This document shows, piece by piece, positions 1-8,421 of a stretch of DNA of 64,000 bases. Position numbers and translations under genes: made by a program. The DNA is from CBDBLK01 sp965243145. Its GTDB lineage: Bacteria; Bdellovibrionota; Bacteriovoracia; Bacteriovoracales; Bacteriovoracaceae. The DNA is taken from contig CBDEUB010000002.1 of the NCBI GenBank assembly GCA_965243145.1, positions 2,728,001 through 2,792,000 on the forward strand. Direction: 5' to 3'. The notes beneath the pieces were generated by a model, which ran no database searches, was not told the DNA's origin, and was given only the letters and a program-made list of their open reading frames with translations. The number at the start of each line of letters is the position of its first letter. The stretch's first letter is position 1.

Positions 1-875
1 CACACCAGACCGATCAGGGGAAAACTGCACATCAGGGCCATCAGGGGGCGGCTCCAGGAGTAGAGATTGTTGGCGCGCAGGTGGGAGGCCAGGGAGTCGT
101 CTACGCTGTCTTGGAATTTTTCCTGCGACCATGTTTCCAGGCCATAGTTGCGGATGATGGGAAGGCTAGATAAAAATTCGCTGAGCCGCGAGTTGAGGGC
201 GGAGGTTGAACGGGACATGTGGCGGTTGACACTTCTAACCCAATGGCGGGTGCAGTAGATAAAGAGCATCACCGGCAGGGTGAGCAAGACCATCACGCCT
301 CCCAAGATAAAATCTCCAGTCAGCATGGCCACCATCGCCAGTGAGGCCATAAAGGTGGCGTTGAGCAAGCGGCCCATATTTTGAGCAAAGAAATTCTCCA
401 TGCCCTCGACATCGTGGGTGATGCGGGTAACGATGCGGCCTTCTGGCTGGCGGTCGTAAAAGCTCATGGGCAATTTTTGCAGGTAATTGAAGAGGGTGTG
501 GCGCAGGTTGAGGACGGTCAGCGAACTGTATTTGGCCAAAAGATTGCGGCCCCACCACAAAAGGGCCAAATTGAAAATTTCCAGGGAGACGATGGCGGCA
601 CCCCACTGGTAAGTCGTCAGTTGATTTTTGGCCAACAGGCCCTGGTCGATGAGCAGGCCTAAGCATTTGGCCGTGCCGATGGTGCACAGGGAGGCGAGCA
701 ACATGCACAAAAGTCCCAATCCCAGGGGAAGGTGGTATGGCCTGGCGTATCCCAGGATGGTGAGAAACGCTTTAAAGTCGCCCAGGGTTTTGGCCGAAGA
801 GGTGCGGTCGTCTTGTTCGTCGGCGGACAAATAGGATGGAGGGGCCTTTTTGGTGCTCAAAAGGGAGTTGGACAC
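1..875 (-). CDS. ABC exporter half-transporter, membrane part (cut by window edge)
   Basis: About 291 N-terminal residues are visible and the gene continues past base 1. After a polar N-terminus (from VSNSLLSTKK) come hydrophobic membrane segments and ABC exporter type-1 permease sequence; the ATP-binding domain would lie outside the window. I start it at GTG 875 because that codon shares its G with the TAG stop of the upstream gene (TAGTG), a typical coupled junction. The partner immediately upstream is a complete ABC exporter subunit with a degenerate catalytic site, so the two probably form a heterodimer of the MdlA/MdlB or YheI/YheH kind, exporting an unknown lipophilic substrate across the inner membrane. 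Confidence 0.8.
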   Translation of the reverse strand, partial: MSNSLLSTKKAPPSYLSADEQDDRTSSAKTLGDFKAFLTILGYARPYHLPLGLGLLCMLLASLCTIGTAKCLGLLIDQGLLAKNQLTTYQWGAAIVSLEIFNLALLWWGRNLLAKYSSLTVLNLRHTLFNYLQKLPMSFYDRQPEGRIVTRITHDVEGMENFFAQNMGRLLNATFMASLAMVAMLTGDFILGGVMVLLTLPVMLFIYCTRHWVRSVNRHMSRSTSALNSRLSEFLSSLPIIRNYGLETWSQEKFQDSVDDSLASHLRANNLYSWSRPLMALMCSFPLIGLV

Positions 876-2608
876 TATTTCAACTCCATGACCCGATGGC
901 AGTATTTCAGGGTCGATTTCCGGTGGGCCACCCACACCATAGCGGTGTCTTTGAGTTCATTGTCGAGATGGGCGAGGATTTTTTTCTCGGTCACGCTGTC
1001 GACGGCACTGAGACAGTCGTCCAGAAAGAGCAATTGTGGTCGGCGCGCCAAGGCCCGCGCCAGGGCCAACCGTTGTTTTTGCCCTCCCGAGAGGTTGACC
1101 CCCACCTCGCCCAGGGGCGTTTCCAGTTGGTAGGGCAGTTGCATGATGTAACTGGCGAGTTCCGCCAAGTTGAGGAAGTGCCAAATTTCATCGTCGGAAA
1201 AGTGGCGGTCGAGGCAAATATTTTGGCGGATATTGCTGGCAAACAGAAAACTCTCCTGTTCCAAAAGGCCAATGTACTGGCGCAGGTGTTGGTGTTGGTA
1301 GGTTTCCAGGGGGCGGCCACACAGTTGGACGGAACCCTCAATGCGCCTCTCGATGCCGCTCAAAATGCGCAGCAGGGTGGACTTGCCGGAACCGATGGGG
1401 CCATAAAACCCCACCCGCTCTCCGCGCTGGAGGGAGAGGTGGAAATTTCGCAACAGTGGAACGCCGCTGGAGGGGTAGCGAAAGGACAGGTTGCTCACTT
1501 GTAAAACGGGCCGAACCGAGTCGGACGGCACTTTTTCTCCCTGGCCAGTGAGGTGGGGGTCTTTTGGATGGGTGTAGATTTTGGACAATCTGTCCAGGGA
1601 CACCAGACTCCTTTTCAATTCCGAGACGATGGTGCCAAATTCCGCCATCGGGCCTTGCAACATAAAGATGAGTCCCTGCATGGCCACAAAACTTCCCAGG
1701 GTCAATTCCCCTTGCAGAACCAGGTGGACGCCCACGGTGAGCAAAATCAGGTAGCCGAAGACGCTGGAAAGTCCCATGGTTGGAATGTAGAGGAAGGTGG
1801 TTTGCGCCGCCTTGAGGCGTTGCCGGCGGTACTGTTCGGCGGCCTTTAAAAAGCGCTCTCTCCAGGCCATGCCGGTGTGGGTAAAGCGCTGCAAGCGGAT
1901 GGTGGAGACAATTTGACTGGCGAGTTCGTTCAAACTTCCCAAAAATTCCTGAGATGTGCGGTACAGGCGCGACTCCCGATCGGAAATTTTTTTCACCACC
2001 AAGGGGAGCAAAATAAAAACGCTCATCACCCACAGGGTTAAGGGAGGGTGAATGGAAAACATGGCGATGGTAGTGACCAGTCCCAAAAAGAGGGTGTCAA
2101 AGACGCCCACCAGGGTAAAACCAAAAATAAAGCGGGCGGTGTTGACATCGCTGGTGGTGGCGTTCATCAAGACGCCCTTGGTGTATTGGTGGAGCAAATC
2201 CCGGCGCTTGAAAAAGCGGACATGTTTCCATATATCGGTTTTCAGTTTGGCCGAGGCCCAGTGGGTTTGGCGGGTGAGAGTGCGCCGCCAGCCGATGCGC
2301 GAAAGGAAGAGCAGTATCCACGAAGTGATCAGGAGGAAAAAGAGAATTTTAAAGGTGGTGATGCGATCGTATGCTGTGCCCTCCAGAAAGAAGGGAACCG
2401 TTTGGTGGCCAAAAAAGTCGAGAATCCAACCCAAAATCCGGGTGGTCATCACCTGCATGGTACAGGCCAGGGCGACGCTCACGATGCCGAGGGCGTAAAT
2501 GGGCCAGCGTTCTTTGGAGTAGTCAAACCAAATTTTTAAACTTTGCTTTCTCAGGCGAGGTTCATCGGAAACATCGAGAGAGGGGCCACGGGCGGTGCTG
2601 GAAGACAT
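875..2608 (-). CDS. ABC exporter subunit, permease fused to ATPase (MdlA/YheI-like)
   Basis: This 577-residue half-transporter has an N-terminal six-helix membrane domain (about residues 30-320) and a C-terminal nucleotide-binding domain. The Walker A is GPIGSGKST, the signature is LSGGQKQRLALARA and the H-loop is VWVAHR. The Walker B reads LLFLDDCLSAVD, so the residue after the Walker B aspartate is Asp rather than the catalytic Glu. That is known for the degenerate site of heterodimeric exporters (MdlA, YheI, BmrC). The next gene downstream overlaps its stop by one base and encodes a second exporter subunit, which fits a heterodimer. Substrate unknown; inner membrane. Confidence 0.9.
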   Translation of the reverse strand: MSSSTARGPSLDVSDEPRLRKQSLKIWFDYSKERWPIYALGIVSVALACTMQVMTTRILGWILDFFGHQTVPFFLEGTAYDRITTFKILFFLLITSWILLFLSRIGWRRTLTRQTHWASAKLKTDIWKHVRFFKRRDLLHQYTKGVLMNATTSDVNTARFIFGFTLVGVFDTLFLGLVTTIAMFSIHPPLTLWVMSVFILLPLVVKKISDRESRLYRTSQEFLGSLNELASQIVSTIRLQRFTHTGMAWRERFLKAAEQYRRQRLKAAQTTFLYIPTMGLSSVFGYLILLTVGVHLVLQGELTLGSFVAMQGLIFMLQGPMAEFGTIVSELKRSLVSLDRLSKIYTHPKDPHLTGQGEKVPSDSVRPVLQVSNLSFRYPSSGVPLLRNFHLSLQRGERVGFYGPIGSGKSTLLRILSGIERRIEGSVQLCGRPLETYQHQHLRQYIGLLEQESFLFASNIRQNICLDRHFSDDEIWHFLNLAELASYIMQLPYQLETPLGEVGVNLSGGQKQRLALARALARRPQLLFLDDCLSAVDSVTEKKILAHLDNELKDTAMVWVAHRKSTLKYCHRVMELK

Positions 2609-2619
2609 CAGTCCTTTTC

Positions 2620-3783
2620 CTAGGCCCTTCCCCCATCAGTGTCGGGTTGGCCACAAAATGCTTTTAATTGATGAATTTGGTATGGCCCAAATGACTTGGC
2701 CAAGGCCTCAACTCCGTGGCCAAACATGGGGGACTCCTGCCAAATGTCTCTTTCCTGCAAAAATTTTATCTCAAATCTTGGGCCTTGCCTACCTCCAAAT
2801 TTGGCCTTTGAAAGAGGTGTCATCTTTTGTAATTTGCCCTTTTGAAAACTCAGGTTGTGATCGGCCCACTCCCAATCAAAAGGTGGAGTCTCCCCCCAAA
2901 TCCACTGGGGACTGGTAAAACGGTGTAAAGTTGTAGCATCGGATAAGTGGTTCGAGTTCACATTTTCCACCTCCCGCAAGTATTGCCCACCCAGTGTGGC
3001 CCCAAAGTAGTGGCCAATGGCATCTATGAGCGCTTTCATGCCCAGCGCGGAGGTATGGCCTTGTATGTCCCTGAGATTGATGACGGCACTTCGCCTGGAG
3101 GCCACCGCTTTGGTTTTGATATTCCAAGGGGGCGGGTTGAGCAATTCCCTCAGCAGTTCCAGGTTGGCGTCCACCAGGAGTGTGCCGTGGTGGAGAAAGC
3201 GGTCTTTGGTGCATTTCAGGGCGCTGCCGGAAATTTTAAACACCCGCTTCCCCTGCCGGCACAAGAGGTCGCCCCTGGGGTTGGGCCAAGTTTGGATGCC
3301 GAAATCGGCAAGTGCTTTGCAAATGATGTCCAAGTGGCGCTTTTTGTCCAAGTCTTGAAGTGCACCAAAAAAGGCAAAGTTGAGGTTGCCCTCGTCTTGG
3401 TAGACGCACCCCCCTCCGCTCTGCCGGCGCACCATCAAGGCCCGGCGCGCTTTGAGTTTTTGCCAGTGGACTTCCCGCCAGGGATTTTGATAGCGGCCGA
3501 GCACCACGCACGGTTTGGCCCGCCAAAAGGCCAGGCCCGGGCCTTGGCGCGAACGCAACAAGAAGTCTTCGGCGGCCAGGTGGGCGAAGGGGTCGAGGCC
3601 CTCCAGGTGGTAGCAAAAGGCGAGGGGTAACTGCTCACGCTTCAGGCCATCTTGCCTTCGCATCCTGCTCCGGCACTGCCCATCGGGGCAGTCGTCGCTC
3701 GTCGCCCTCCTGGCGTCTCCGTGCTTCCCCCCAATCTGACCTAAATCGTGAACACTTACCTTGCTTTTATCATAGTTTTTCAT
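2620..3783 (-). CDS. Lipoate-protein ligase A-like protein with repeat-encoded N-terminus
   Basis: The biotin/lipoyl ligase fold is recognisable from HLAAEDFLLR through CVVLGRYQNPW, the glycine motif RRQSGGGCVYQDEGNLNFAF and the lysine-containing KISGSALK. It should attach lipoate to the E2 or H subunits of 2-oxoacid dehydrogenases and the glycine cleavage system. The first 50 or so residues are not LplA-like: they are encoded by a palindromic repeat (3629-3780) and match a peptide inserted in the translocase gene at 16676-18103. The reading frame is open much further upstream into the protease gene. I chose ATG 3783, which lies at the repeat's edge, but no good ribosome binding site is visible, so the true start is uncertain. 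Confidence 0.75.
   Translation of the reverse strand: MKNYDKSKVSVHDLGQIGGKHGDARRATSDDCPDGQCRSRMRRQDGLKREQLPLAFCYHLEGLDPFAHLAAEDFLLRSRQGPGLAFWRAKPCVVLGRYQNPWREVHWQKLKARRALMVRRQSGGGCVYQDEGNLNFAFFGALQDLDKKRHLDIICKALADFGIQTWPNPRGDLLCRQGKRVFKISGSALKCTKDRFLHHGTLLVDANLELLRELLNPPPWNIKTKAVASRRSAVINLRDIQGHTSALGMKALIDAIGHYFGATLGGQYLREVENVNSNHLSDATTLHRFTSPQWIWGETPPFDWEWADHNLSFQKGKLQKMTPLSKAKFGGRQGPRFEIKFLQERDIWQESPMFGHGVEALAKSFGPYQIHQLKAFCGQPDTDGGRA
3629..3780 (-). repeat. Palindromic dispersed element, copy 1 (RPE-like)
   Basis: Two imperfect inverted arms (3629-3654 and 3732-3757, about 26 bp each) enclose a variable centre holding a perfect 7-bp hairpin (3675-3681 with 3686-3692). A conserved tail runs on to about 3780. 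Arms, tail and the run GGTCAGATTGGGGGGAAGC closely match copy 2 near 17.3 kb, while the centre differs. The element is translated as the N-terminus of the lipoate ligase reading frame. Confidence 0.8.
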
Positions 3784-3817
3784 TTGAATACGAGTAATTG
3801 TAGAGAGATGAGGGAAA

Positions 3818-4909
3818 TCAATCTTGGGTTCTTTTGTGTATAGTGTGGAATACATTACACTCTGGTCTTCCCACAATATGAATGTGGAGCTGAAGGGAGA
3901 AATCTTCATTTCCCCAAGTCCATTCAGTATAATTTTTAAATTCGGATAGATTTGAATAGAAGTTCTCAATTTCGTTAATAAGGTCTGTGTTGGTTTGAAT
4001 CATCGCCTCATCAATATCTTTTAAGATAATTTTGGCCTCATCGGCATCGATCACAAATCCGTGGTCTTTGTAGGCCTCAACCAGGTCTTTAGCTATTTTT
4101 TTAATATTTTCTTTATATTGATCCTCACCGTAATTGATGGAGAGAAGTTTTTGGGCGTATTGCGAGGCGGATGCGGGAACTCTGGCCAGCCACCCCAAAA
4201 TTTGCAAATTGATTTTTTTATCTAAAAATTGGGAAAACAAATCCACCGATTCGGGGTATTCCTTGACCACTTTGGCCAGAGTATTGAGAGCGTCGTGGAT
4301 GCCAAGTGCAGGGATGCCGTGAGGGAGTTGGGGATCAATTGGCCCAAGTTGACTGAGGTCGCCCATGTGAATTTGGTTGGCCCCTATGGAGATTAGAGTG
4401 GCCGCAGATTTTGCCCTTCTCGGAATGGCCACAATAAAATTTTCTTTTTTGTATTTATTGCATATTTTACTGATTTGGAATGCTGGCTCTATTTGGCCCC
4501 CATAGTTATCAAGAATTAAAAGAATATCTTTTGATTTGGCCTTTTCTTCTTTTAAACGCTCATGGATTTTATTGAGGTGAAAGTCAGTTAGTGGTGCTTT
4601 TGTCCATAAAAAGACGGAATGATATTTTTTTAATAGCGGGTGAAGGCAGAGATTTTCTGCACATTTTGTTAATAATTTACTAGATTCTTTTAAAAAGGTG
4701 CCGAGATTATCTTTCTTACTTTTTTTATAGAGATAATCAAAGGCACTTTCCCAACACTCTTGGTTAGGCCTTTTTGCGTCTCTCGTTGCTTTTAAACCAG
4801 TTTTCTGCTGACAGCTCTCGTCGGAACCATCCTGAATAGTCTGTTTCTCTTCGCACCCATCCTGAGTATTCTGACTCTCTTCTGTCGATATTTTCTTCTT
4901 TTTGTTCAC
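3818..4909 (-). CDS. SDH_sah-family (serine dehydrogenase proteinase, ClpP/crotonase-fold) protein
   Basis: This 363-residue protein carries LLILDNYGGQIEPAFQI followed by FIVAIPRRAKSAATLISIGA and MGDLSQLGPIDPQL. That order is the signature of the SDH_sah family of ClpP-like serine peptidases; the serine of KSAATL is the likely nucleophile. No signal peptide is visible, so it is probably cytoplasmic or membrane-associated. The first 50 residues are low-complexity with repeated QDG motifs and overlap the previous gene by 146 bases in another frame. The start is GTG 4909; no alternative ATG precedes the conserved domain. It is AT-rich relative to its surroundings, which suggests transfer. Biological role unknown. 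Confidence 0.72.
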   Translation of the reverse strand: MNKKKKISTEESQNTQDGCEEKQTIQDGSDESCQQKTGLKATRDAKRPNQECWESAFDYLYKKSKKDNLGTFLKESSKLLTKCAENLCLHPLLKKYHSVFLWTKAPLTDFHLNKIHERLKEEKAKSKDILLILDNYGGQIEPAFQISKICNKYKKENFIVAIPRRAKSAATLISIGANQIHMGDLSQLGPIDPQLPHGIPALGIHDALNTLAKVVKEYPESVDLFSQFLDKKINLQILGWLARVPASASQYAQKLLSINYGEDQYKENIKKIAKDLVEAYKDHGFVIDADEAKIILKDIDEAMIQTNTDLINEIENFYSNLSEFKNYTEWTWGNEDFSLQLHIHIVGRPECNVFHTIHKRTQD

Positions 4910-5096
4910 GATTTTCCCGGAGATTGTCTTTCGCTTTTCTCACTTGATCCTGTAATTTTTCAATTTGCACTTCGATACCTTCCAAGTCGTTTTGAGCAAA
5001 CGATTCAAGGAGGGCCTTCATAACCCTTTCAAGGCCTTCCGTGGTATTCCCCGCCGTTTTTGCATGGTAGTTTGTAGCATCCTTACTATCGTCCAC
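4764..5096 (-). CDS. Small coiled-coil protein with YSGW repeats
   Basis: Unrecognised 110-residue protein. Residues about 20-75 are charged and heptad-like (EGLERVMKALLESF, EVQIEKLQDQVRKAKDNL), predicting a coiled coil. The end carries two 10-residue repeats (ESEYSGWVRR, ETDYSGWFRR). It starts on GTG 5096 and overlaps the protease gene by 146 bases, so the same DNA repeat is read in two frames (YSGW here, QDG in the next gene). The overlap suggests translational coupling, and the pair may work together. Function unknown. Confidence 0.5.
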   Translation of the reverse strand: MDDSKDATNYHAKTAGNTTEGLERVMKALLESFAQNDLEGIEVQIEKLQDQVRKAKDNLRENREQKEENIDRRESEYSGWVRRETDYSGWFRRELSAENWFKSNERRKKA

Positions 5097-5135
5097 ACAA
5101 GAATTTTATTCCCTCCAAGATAAAATTTTAAGACA

Positions 5136-5837
5136 TTATGCATTATTGTTCTGAAAGATCGCCCTCCCCACCCGAATGTAGTCGCTGCCAGTGGCTAGGG
5201 CCAGAAGATAATCGGAGGACATACCCATGCTCAGTTTCAAGTCGGGAAAGTCGAAGTTTTCCCGCAGCAGGCGGCGCTGTTCACCCAAGGCCTCAAAGCA
5301 GGCACGGGCGTCCTCCTCGAAGTTTGGGGTTCTCAGTTTGGACATGGCCATCAACCCGTGCAAGCGCAGGGGGGAGTTGCCCATGCGCTTGGCCAAGTCG
5401 GCGATTGCCTCCCACACTTCCCGCCCGTCTTGCAAGAGGGGCAGGCCCGCCTTCTCTCGCTCCCCGCTGGTGTTGATTTGCAGGAAGTAGTCCACTGGCC
5501 GGGCCAGCACGGAGGAGCAAACATAGAGTTTTTCTAGCAAGTCCAGTCGGTCAACGCTGTGGATGGCGGCGAGATGCGGAACGCGGAAAAGTTTTTTGAT
5601 TTTGTTGGATTGCAGGCGGCCGAGAAAGTGCCAGCGCAAACCGGCAAGGCCAGCTTCGCTGGCGGCGTGGGCCTTGTCCAATAACTCGTCCACCCGGTTT
5701 TCCCCAAAGTCCCTGTGTCCGGCGGCGTGGGCCACACGCACCTCTTCCAGCGGCCGGGTTTTGCTGACGGCGATCAGAGTGGCGCGGTGGCGGGCGCACT
5801 CCGCCTTGATGGCATTTAAGCGGGGGACGATATTCAC
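5136..5837 (-). CDS. yggS: YggS/PROSC-family pyridoxal phosphate homeostasis protein
   Basis: The 233 residues follow the family closely. The PLP lysine is in LIAVSKTRP, followed by DFGENRVDELLDK, WHFLGRLQSNK, IHSVDRLDLLEKL, LQINTSGEREKAGL and the C-terminal LSMGMSSDY and RVGRAIF phosphate-binding segments. It binds PLP without known catalytic turnover and keeps cellular vitamin B6 and amino-acid pools in balance. Its ATG overlaps the stop of the upstream small gene (ATGA), so both are probably cotranslated. Confidence 0.93.
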   Translation of the reverse strand: MNIVPRLNAIKAECARHRATLIAVSKTRPLEEVRVAHAAGHRDFGENRVDELLDKAHAASEAGLAGLRWHFLGRLQSNKIKKLFRVPHLAAIHSVDRLDLLEKLYVCSSVLARPVDYFLQINTSGEREKAGLPLLQDGREVWEAIADLAKRMGNSPLRLHGLMAMSKLRTPNFEEDARACFEALGEQRRLLRENFDFPDLKLSMGMSSDYLLALATGSDYIRVGRAIFQNNNA

Positions 5838-6163
5838 AGAGAATCTTTAGGAGGCCTCTTTTTTTTCTTCAGGGAAAAACGCGCCTTGATTTCTATGTCG
5901 TAGTTTTTGGCCAAGTGATCGATGATTTTGCCCTCTTCCACTTTAGAGAGGTAGTGGCGAAATTCGTCGCGCAGGGACTGGGAAAAATCGCGCTTCACTG
6001 TGCGGGCGTTTTCCAGCAGGTGGTTGACGATATTTTTTGGCAGGGAACTGTCGCCCAGGAGGCCCTTGATCGCCTCTTCCGAGAGCAAGGTCCCGCCCTC
6101 GATGACGGTGGAAATTTTTTTGAACATATCCCCCAGGCCCCGTTCCCGCTCTTTTTTTCCCAC
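5834..6163 (-). CDS. Small basic hypothetical protein
   Basis: No family recognised with certainty. The 109 residues are largely helical and charged: MFKKISTVIEGGTLLSEEAIKG, then HLLENARTVKRDFSQSLRDEFRHYL, ending in a lysine-rich tail (LKKKKRPPK). There is no signal peptide or membrane segment. The middle resembles phasin-like or polar-localised helical proteins only in general character. It sits between an SRPBCC gene (10-bp gap) and yggS (4-bp overlap), so it is probably part of one operon with them. Confidence 0.6.
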   Translation of the reverse strand: MGKKERERGLGDMFKKISTVIEGGTLLSEEAIKGLLGDSSLPKNIVNHLLENARTVKRDFSQSLRDEFRHYLSKVEEGKIIDHLAKNYDIEIKARFSLKKKKRPPKDSL

Positions 6164-6173
6164 TGTGTTTCCC

Positions 6174-6611
6174 CTAGTTGGCAGTGTTATTCTCTTCGGC
6201 GCGCTTGCGGAAGGATTCCATCATGCTGGGCAAGCTCTTGTGGGTGAGTTGTTGGGCGATACTGCGGGGGAAAAATCCCTTGATTTGAATTTCCACCCGG
6301 TAGGTGACCGAGGTTTGGCCCCCGCCCAAATCGGCCAGTTCCCAACTCCCCCGGTTTTGTTTGAACAGACTGCCCGATTCCAACTCCCAGTCCACCCGCC
6401 CCGGCGGACAGTGGGTGAGTTTGAGAGTGTAAGTTATTTTTTTGATCAGGTTGAGGGCGTACTCCACCCGTGCGCCCTCCTCATCGTTTTGCAAGACCTC
6501 AACCTGGTCGATGCCCTTGACGAACTCGGGATAACTGGCGTAGTCCACAATGGTTTGGTAGATGGCCCCCATGGGGAGGTTCCAAGTTTCGGTGCGTGTC
6601 GCTTGGGCCAT
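6174..6611 (-). CDS. SRPBCC (START-like/COQ10-type) domain protein
   Basis: The 145 residues fit a polyketide cyclase/COQ10-type helix-grip fold. They show the opening WNLPMGAIYQTIVDYASYPEF, a central GARVEYALNLIKKITYTLKL, the W-E-L strand VDWELESGSLFKQNRGSWEL and a C-terminal helix SLPSMMESFRKRAEE. Members bind hydrophobic ligands such as quinones or lipids; the ligand here is unknown. It lies 10 bp after glpX on the same strand and is probably cotranscribed. Confidence 0.75.
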   Translation of the reverse strand: MAQATRTETWNLPMGAIYQTIVDYASYPEFVKGIDQVEVLQNDEEGARVEYALNLIKKITYTLKLTHCPPGRVDWELESGSLFKQNRGSWELADLGGGQTSVTYRVEIQIKGFFPRSIAQQLTHKSLPSMMESFRKRAEENNTAN

Positions 6612-6621
6612 ACTGTTTCCC

Positions 6622-7575
6622 CTAGTAGCGCGGCTTCATATCAAAACGGTGTTCCGTATCAATGTGCCGGATGGTGCCCGATTGGGAGCGCATGACGATG
6701 GATTGGGTGGTGGCCCCTTCTGGCCGAAAGCGCACCCCCTGCAACAGGGTTCCAGTGGTCACTCCGGTGGCGACAAACATGACATGGCCAGCGGCGAGTT
6801 CTTCCAGGTTGTAAATTTTGTCCAAGTCTGCGATGCCCATGCGGCGGGCGCGCTCTTTTTCCTCTTCGTTTCTAAAGTGTAATTGGCCCTGGAAATCCCC
6901 GCCCATACAGCGCAGGGCCGCGGCGGCGATCACCCCTTCGGGGGCGGCCCCGATGCCTAAGAGCATATCGACTCCCGAACTGTGTTCACAGCAGGCCAGG
7001 GCGGCGGCCACATCCCCGTCGCCGATCAAGCGGATGCGCGCTCCCGCCCGGCGAACTTGGCCGATGAGTTCCCGGTGGCGAGGGCGATCGAGGATCACCA
7101 CCGTGAGGTCGCCCACTTTGCAGTTTTTGGCATTGGCCAAGCGGCGCAAGTTTTCCTCGGGGGAATCGGTGAGGTCGATAAGGCCGCGCCCCGCTGGGCC
7201 AACGGCAATTTTTTGCATGTAGGTGTCGGGGGCGTTGAGGAAATTGCCCCGCTCGGCCACCGCCATCACCGAAATGGAGTTGGAGGCCCCCACCGCGCAC
7301 ACGGTAGTCCCCTCTAAAGGATCGATGGCCAAATCCAATTGGGGGCCACTGCCAGTGCCCACTTTTTCTCCGATGTAGAGCATGGGGGCCTCGTCCCGCT
7401 CCCCCTCGCCGATGGCCACGGTGGCGTCGCAGTCGATGGTGTTGAGCATGGAGCGCATGGCATCCACCGCCGCCTGATCCGCCGCCTTTTCGTCCCCGCG
7501 GCCCATCCAGCGCGCCGAGGCGATGGCCGCCATTTCTGTCGCTCGCACAAATTCCAGGGCCAAATTCCGGTTCAT
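6622..7575 (-). CDS. glpX: Fructose-1,6-bisphosphatase, class II (GlpX)
   Basis: The 317 residues align with GlpX: GRGDEKAADQAAVDAMR, the metal and substrate motif IGEGERDEAPMLYIGE, AIDPLEGTTVCA and ILDRPRHRELIGQVR. It hydrolyses fructose 1,6-bisphosphate to fructose 6-phosphate in gluconeogenesis, in the cytoplasm, with Mn2+ or Mg2+. Length is normal for the family. It heads the run glpX - SRPBCC - small gene - yggS. Confidence 0.95.
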   Translation of the reverse strand: MNRNLALEFVRATEMAAIASARWMGRGDEKAADQAAVDAMRSMLNTIDCDATVAIGEGERDEAPMLYIGEKVGTGSGPQLDLAIDPLEGTTVCAVGASNSISVMAVAERGNFLNAPDTYMQKIAVGPAGRGLIDLTDSPEENLRRLANAKNCKVGDLTVVILDRPRHRELIGQVRRAGARIRLIGDGDVAAALACCEHSSGVDMLLGIGAAPEGVIAAAALRCMGGDFQGQLHFRNEEEKERARRMGIADLDKIYNLEELAAGHVMFVATGVTTGTLLQGVRFRPEGATTQSIVMRSQSGTIRHIDTEHRFDMKPRY

Positions 7576-7644
7576 TTCAACTTTCTCCCGCGCAAGTCTC
7601 GCCTAGCATTGTAGGGGATTGGCCACCCTTTTGTCTAAGTGTCT

Positions 7645-8379
7645 TTAGGCGCTATGGGCCAGCTTGAGCCGCAAAAATTGCAGGGCCTCGAGGGGCAGGT
7701 GATCAGAGTTGAGTTCGCCAGCAATTTGGCCAGCGAGGCGGAGTGCGTCTGCGTCGATTTGGGCGTCGGGCAGAACCAGGCACTCGCTCTCTTCGGAGAG
7801 GGGGGTTTGGCGGTCGCGGCGCTCGACGATCTGGCCAGTGGAGAGGCCCTGGCCGTCGATGTATTCAATAAAATGGCCAAAGGCGATCAGGTGAAAGCGG
7901 GCGATTTGCCCCCCCAGGTGGTGCCACACAAAGAGTTCCACGGGGGCGTCGGATTGCAGCCAGTATTTTAGGCCAGGGGGGAGTTCCAGGTTAAATTCTG
8001 GCCGGTGCAGGCAGCGCATCCCCGCCACAATGTATTCTGATCCCAAAAAGCGGCGGATTTCCCCGTCGAACGGTTCTTCCTTGGGAAAGGAAATGCCCAA
8101 CAGGCCCGCTTCGGCCCACTGAATATGGCCCTCCAGTTGCAAAGTTTGTTGCCGCCAGCGCAGGCAACCGCGGAGGGAATCCCCCGAGGTGTAGGGGTGT
8201 TCGCCGTTTTTCAGGGACAGGCGCATCCCGCTGTAACTCAAGTCATCGACGGCAAAAGTTGGCCCCCCCTCGGCCTTGAAAGTCAGGCGGTTGAAGGGGA
8301 AGCGGGGAAAAGTGCGGCGATCGCATTTCCGCTTTTGCCCCAGTTCCGGGTTTTTAAACAAGCTCAAGTGTTTTTTCAC
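7645..8379 (-). CDS. PilZ-domain protein (putative cyclic-di-GMP receptor)
   Basis: An N-terminal PilZ domain (about residues 17-100) shows the RxxxR motif in DRRTFPRFPFNRL and the D/NxSxxG motif in VDDLSYSGMRL, the two c-di-GMP-binding signatures. The rest (about 140 residues) is not assigned. No membrane segment is visible. An HD-GYP phosphodiesterase is encoded 2.6 kb away, so cyclic-di-GMP signalling is plausible in this organism; the output of this receptor is unknown. Confidence 0.8.
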   Translation of the reverse strand: MKKHLSLFKNPELGQKRKCDRRTFPRFPFNRLTFKAEGGPTFAVDDLSYSGMRLSLKNGEHPYTSGDSLRGCLRWRQQTLQLEGHIQWAEAGLLGISFPKEEPFDGEIRRFLGSEYIVAGMRCLHRPEFNLELPPGLKYWLQSDAPVELFVWHHLGGQIARFHLIAFGHFIEYIDGQGLSTGQIVERRDRQTPLSEESECLVLPDAQIDADALRLAGQIAGELNSDHLPLEALQFLRLKLAHSA

Positions 8380-8421
8380 CCTTCCAGTATAAGGCCTTTC
8401 GGGGCGTGTTGTTTGGAGAGG

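Noticed and set aside
2620..3969. Extending the lipoate ligase to its first possible start at 3969
   Set aside because: This would overlap the protease gene by 150 bases with no conserved sequence; the stretch before 3783 does not look coding in that frame.
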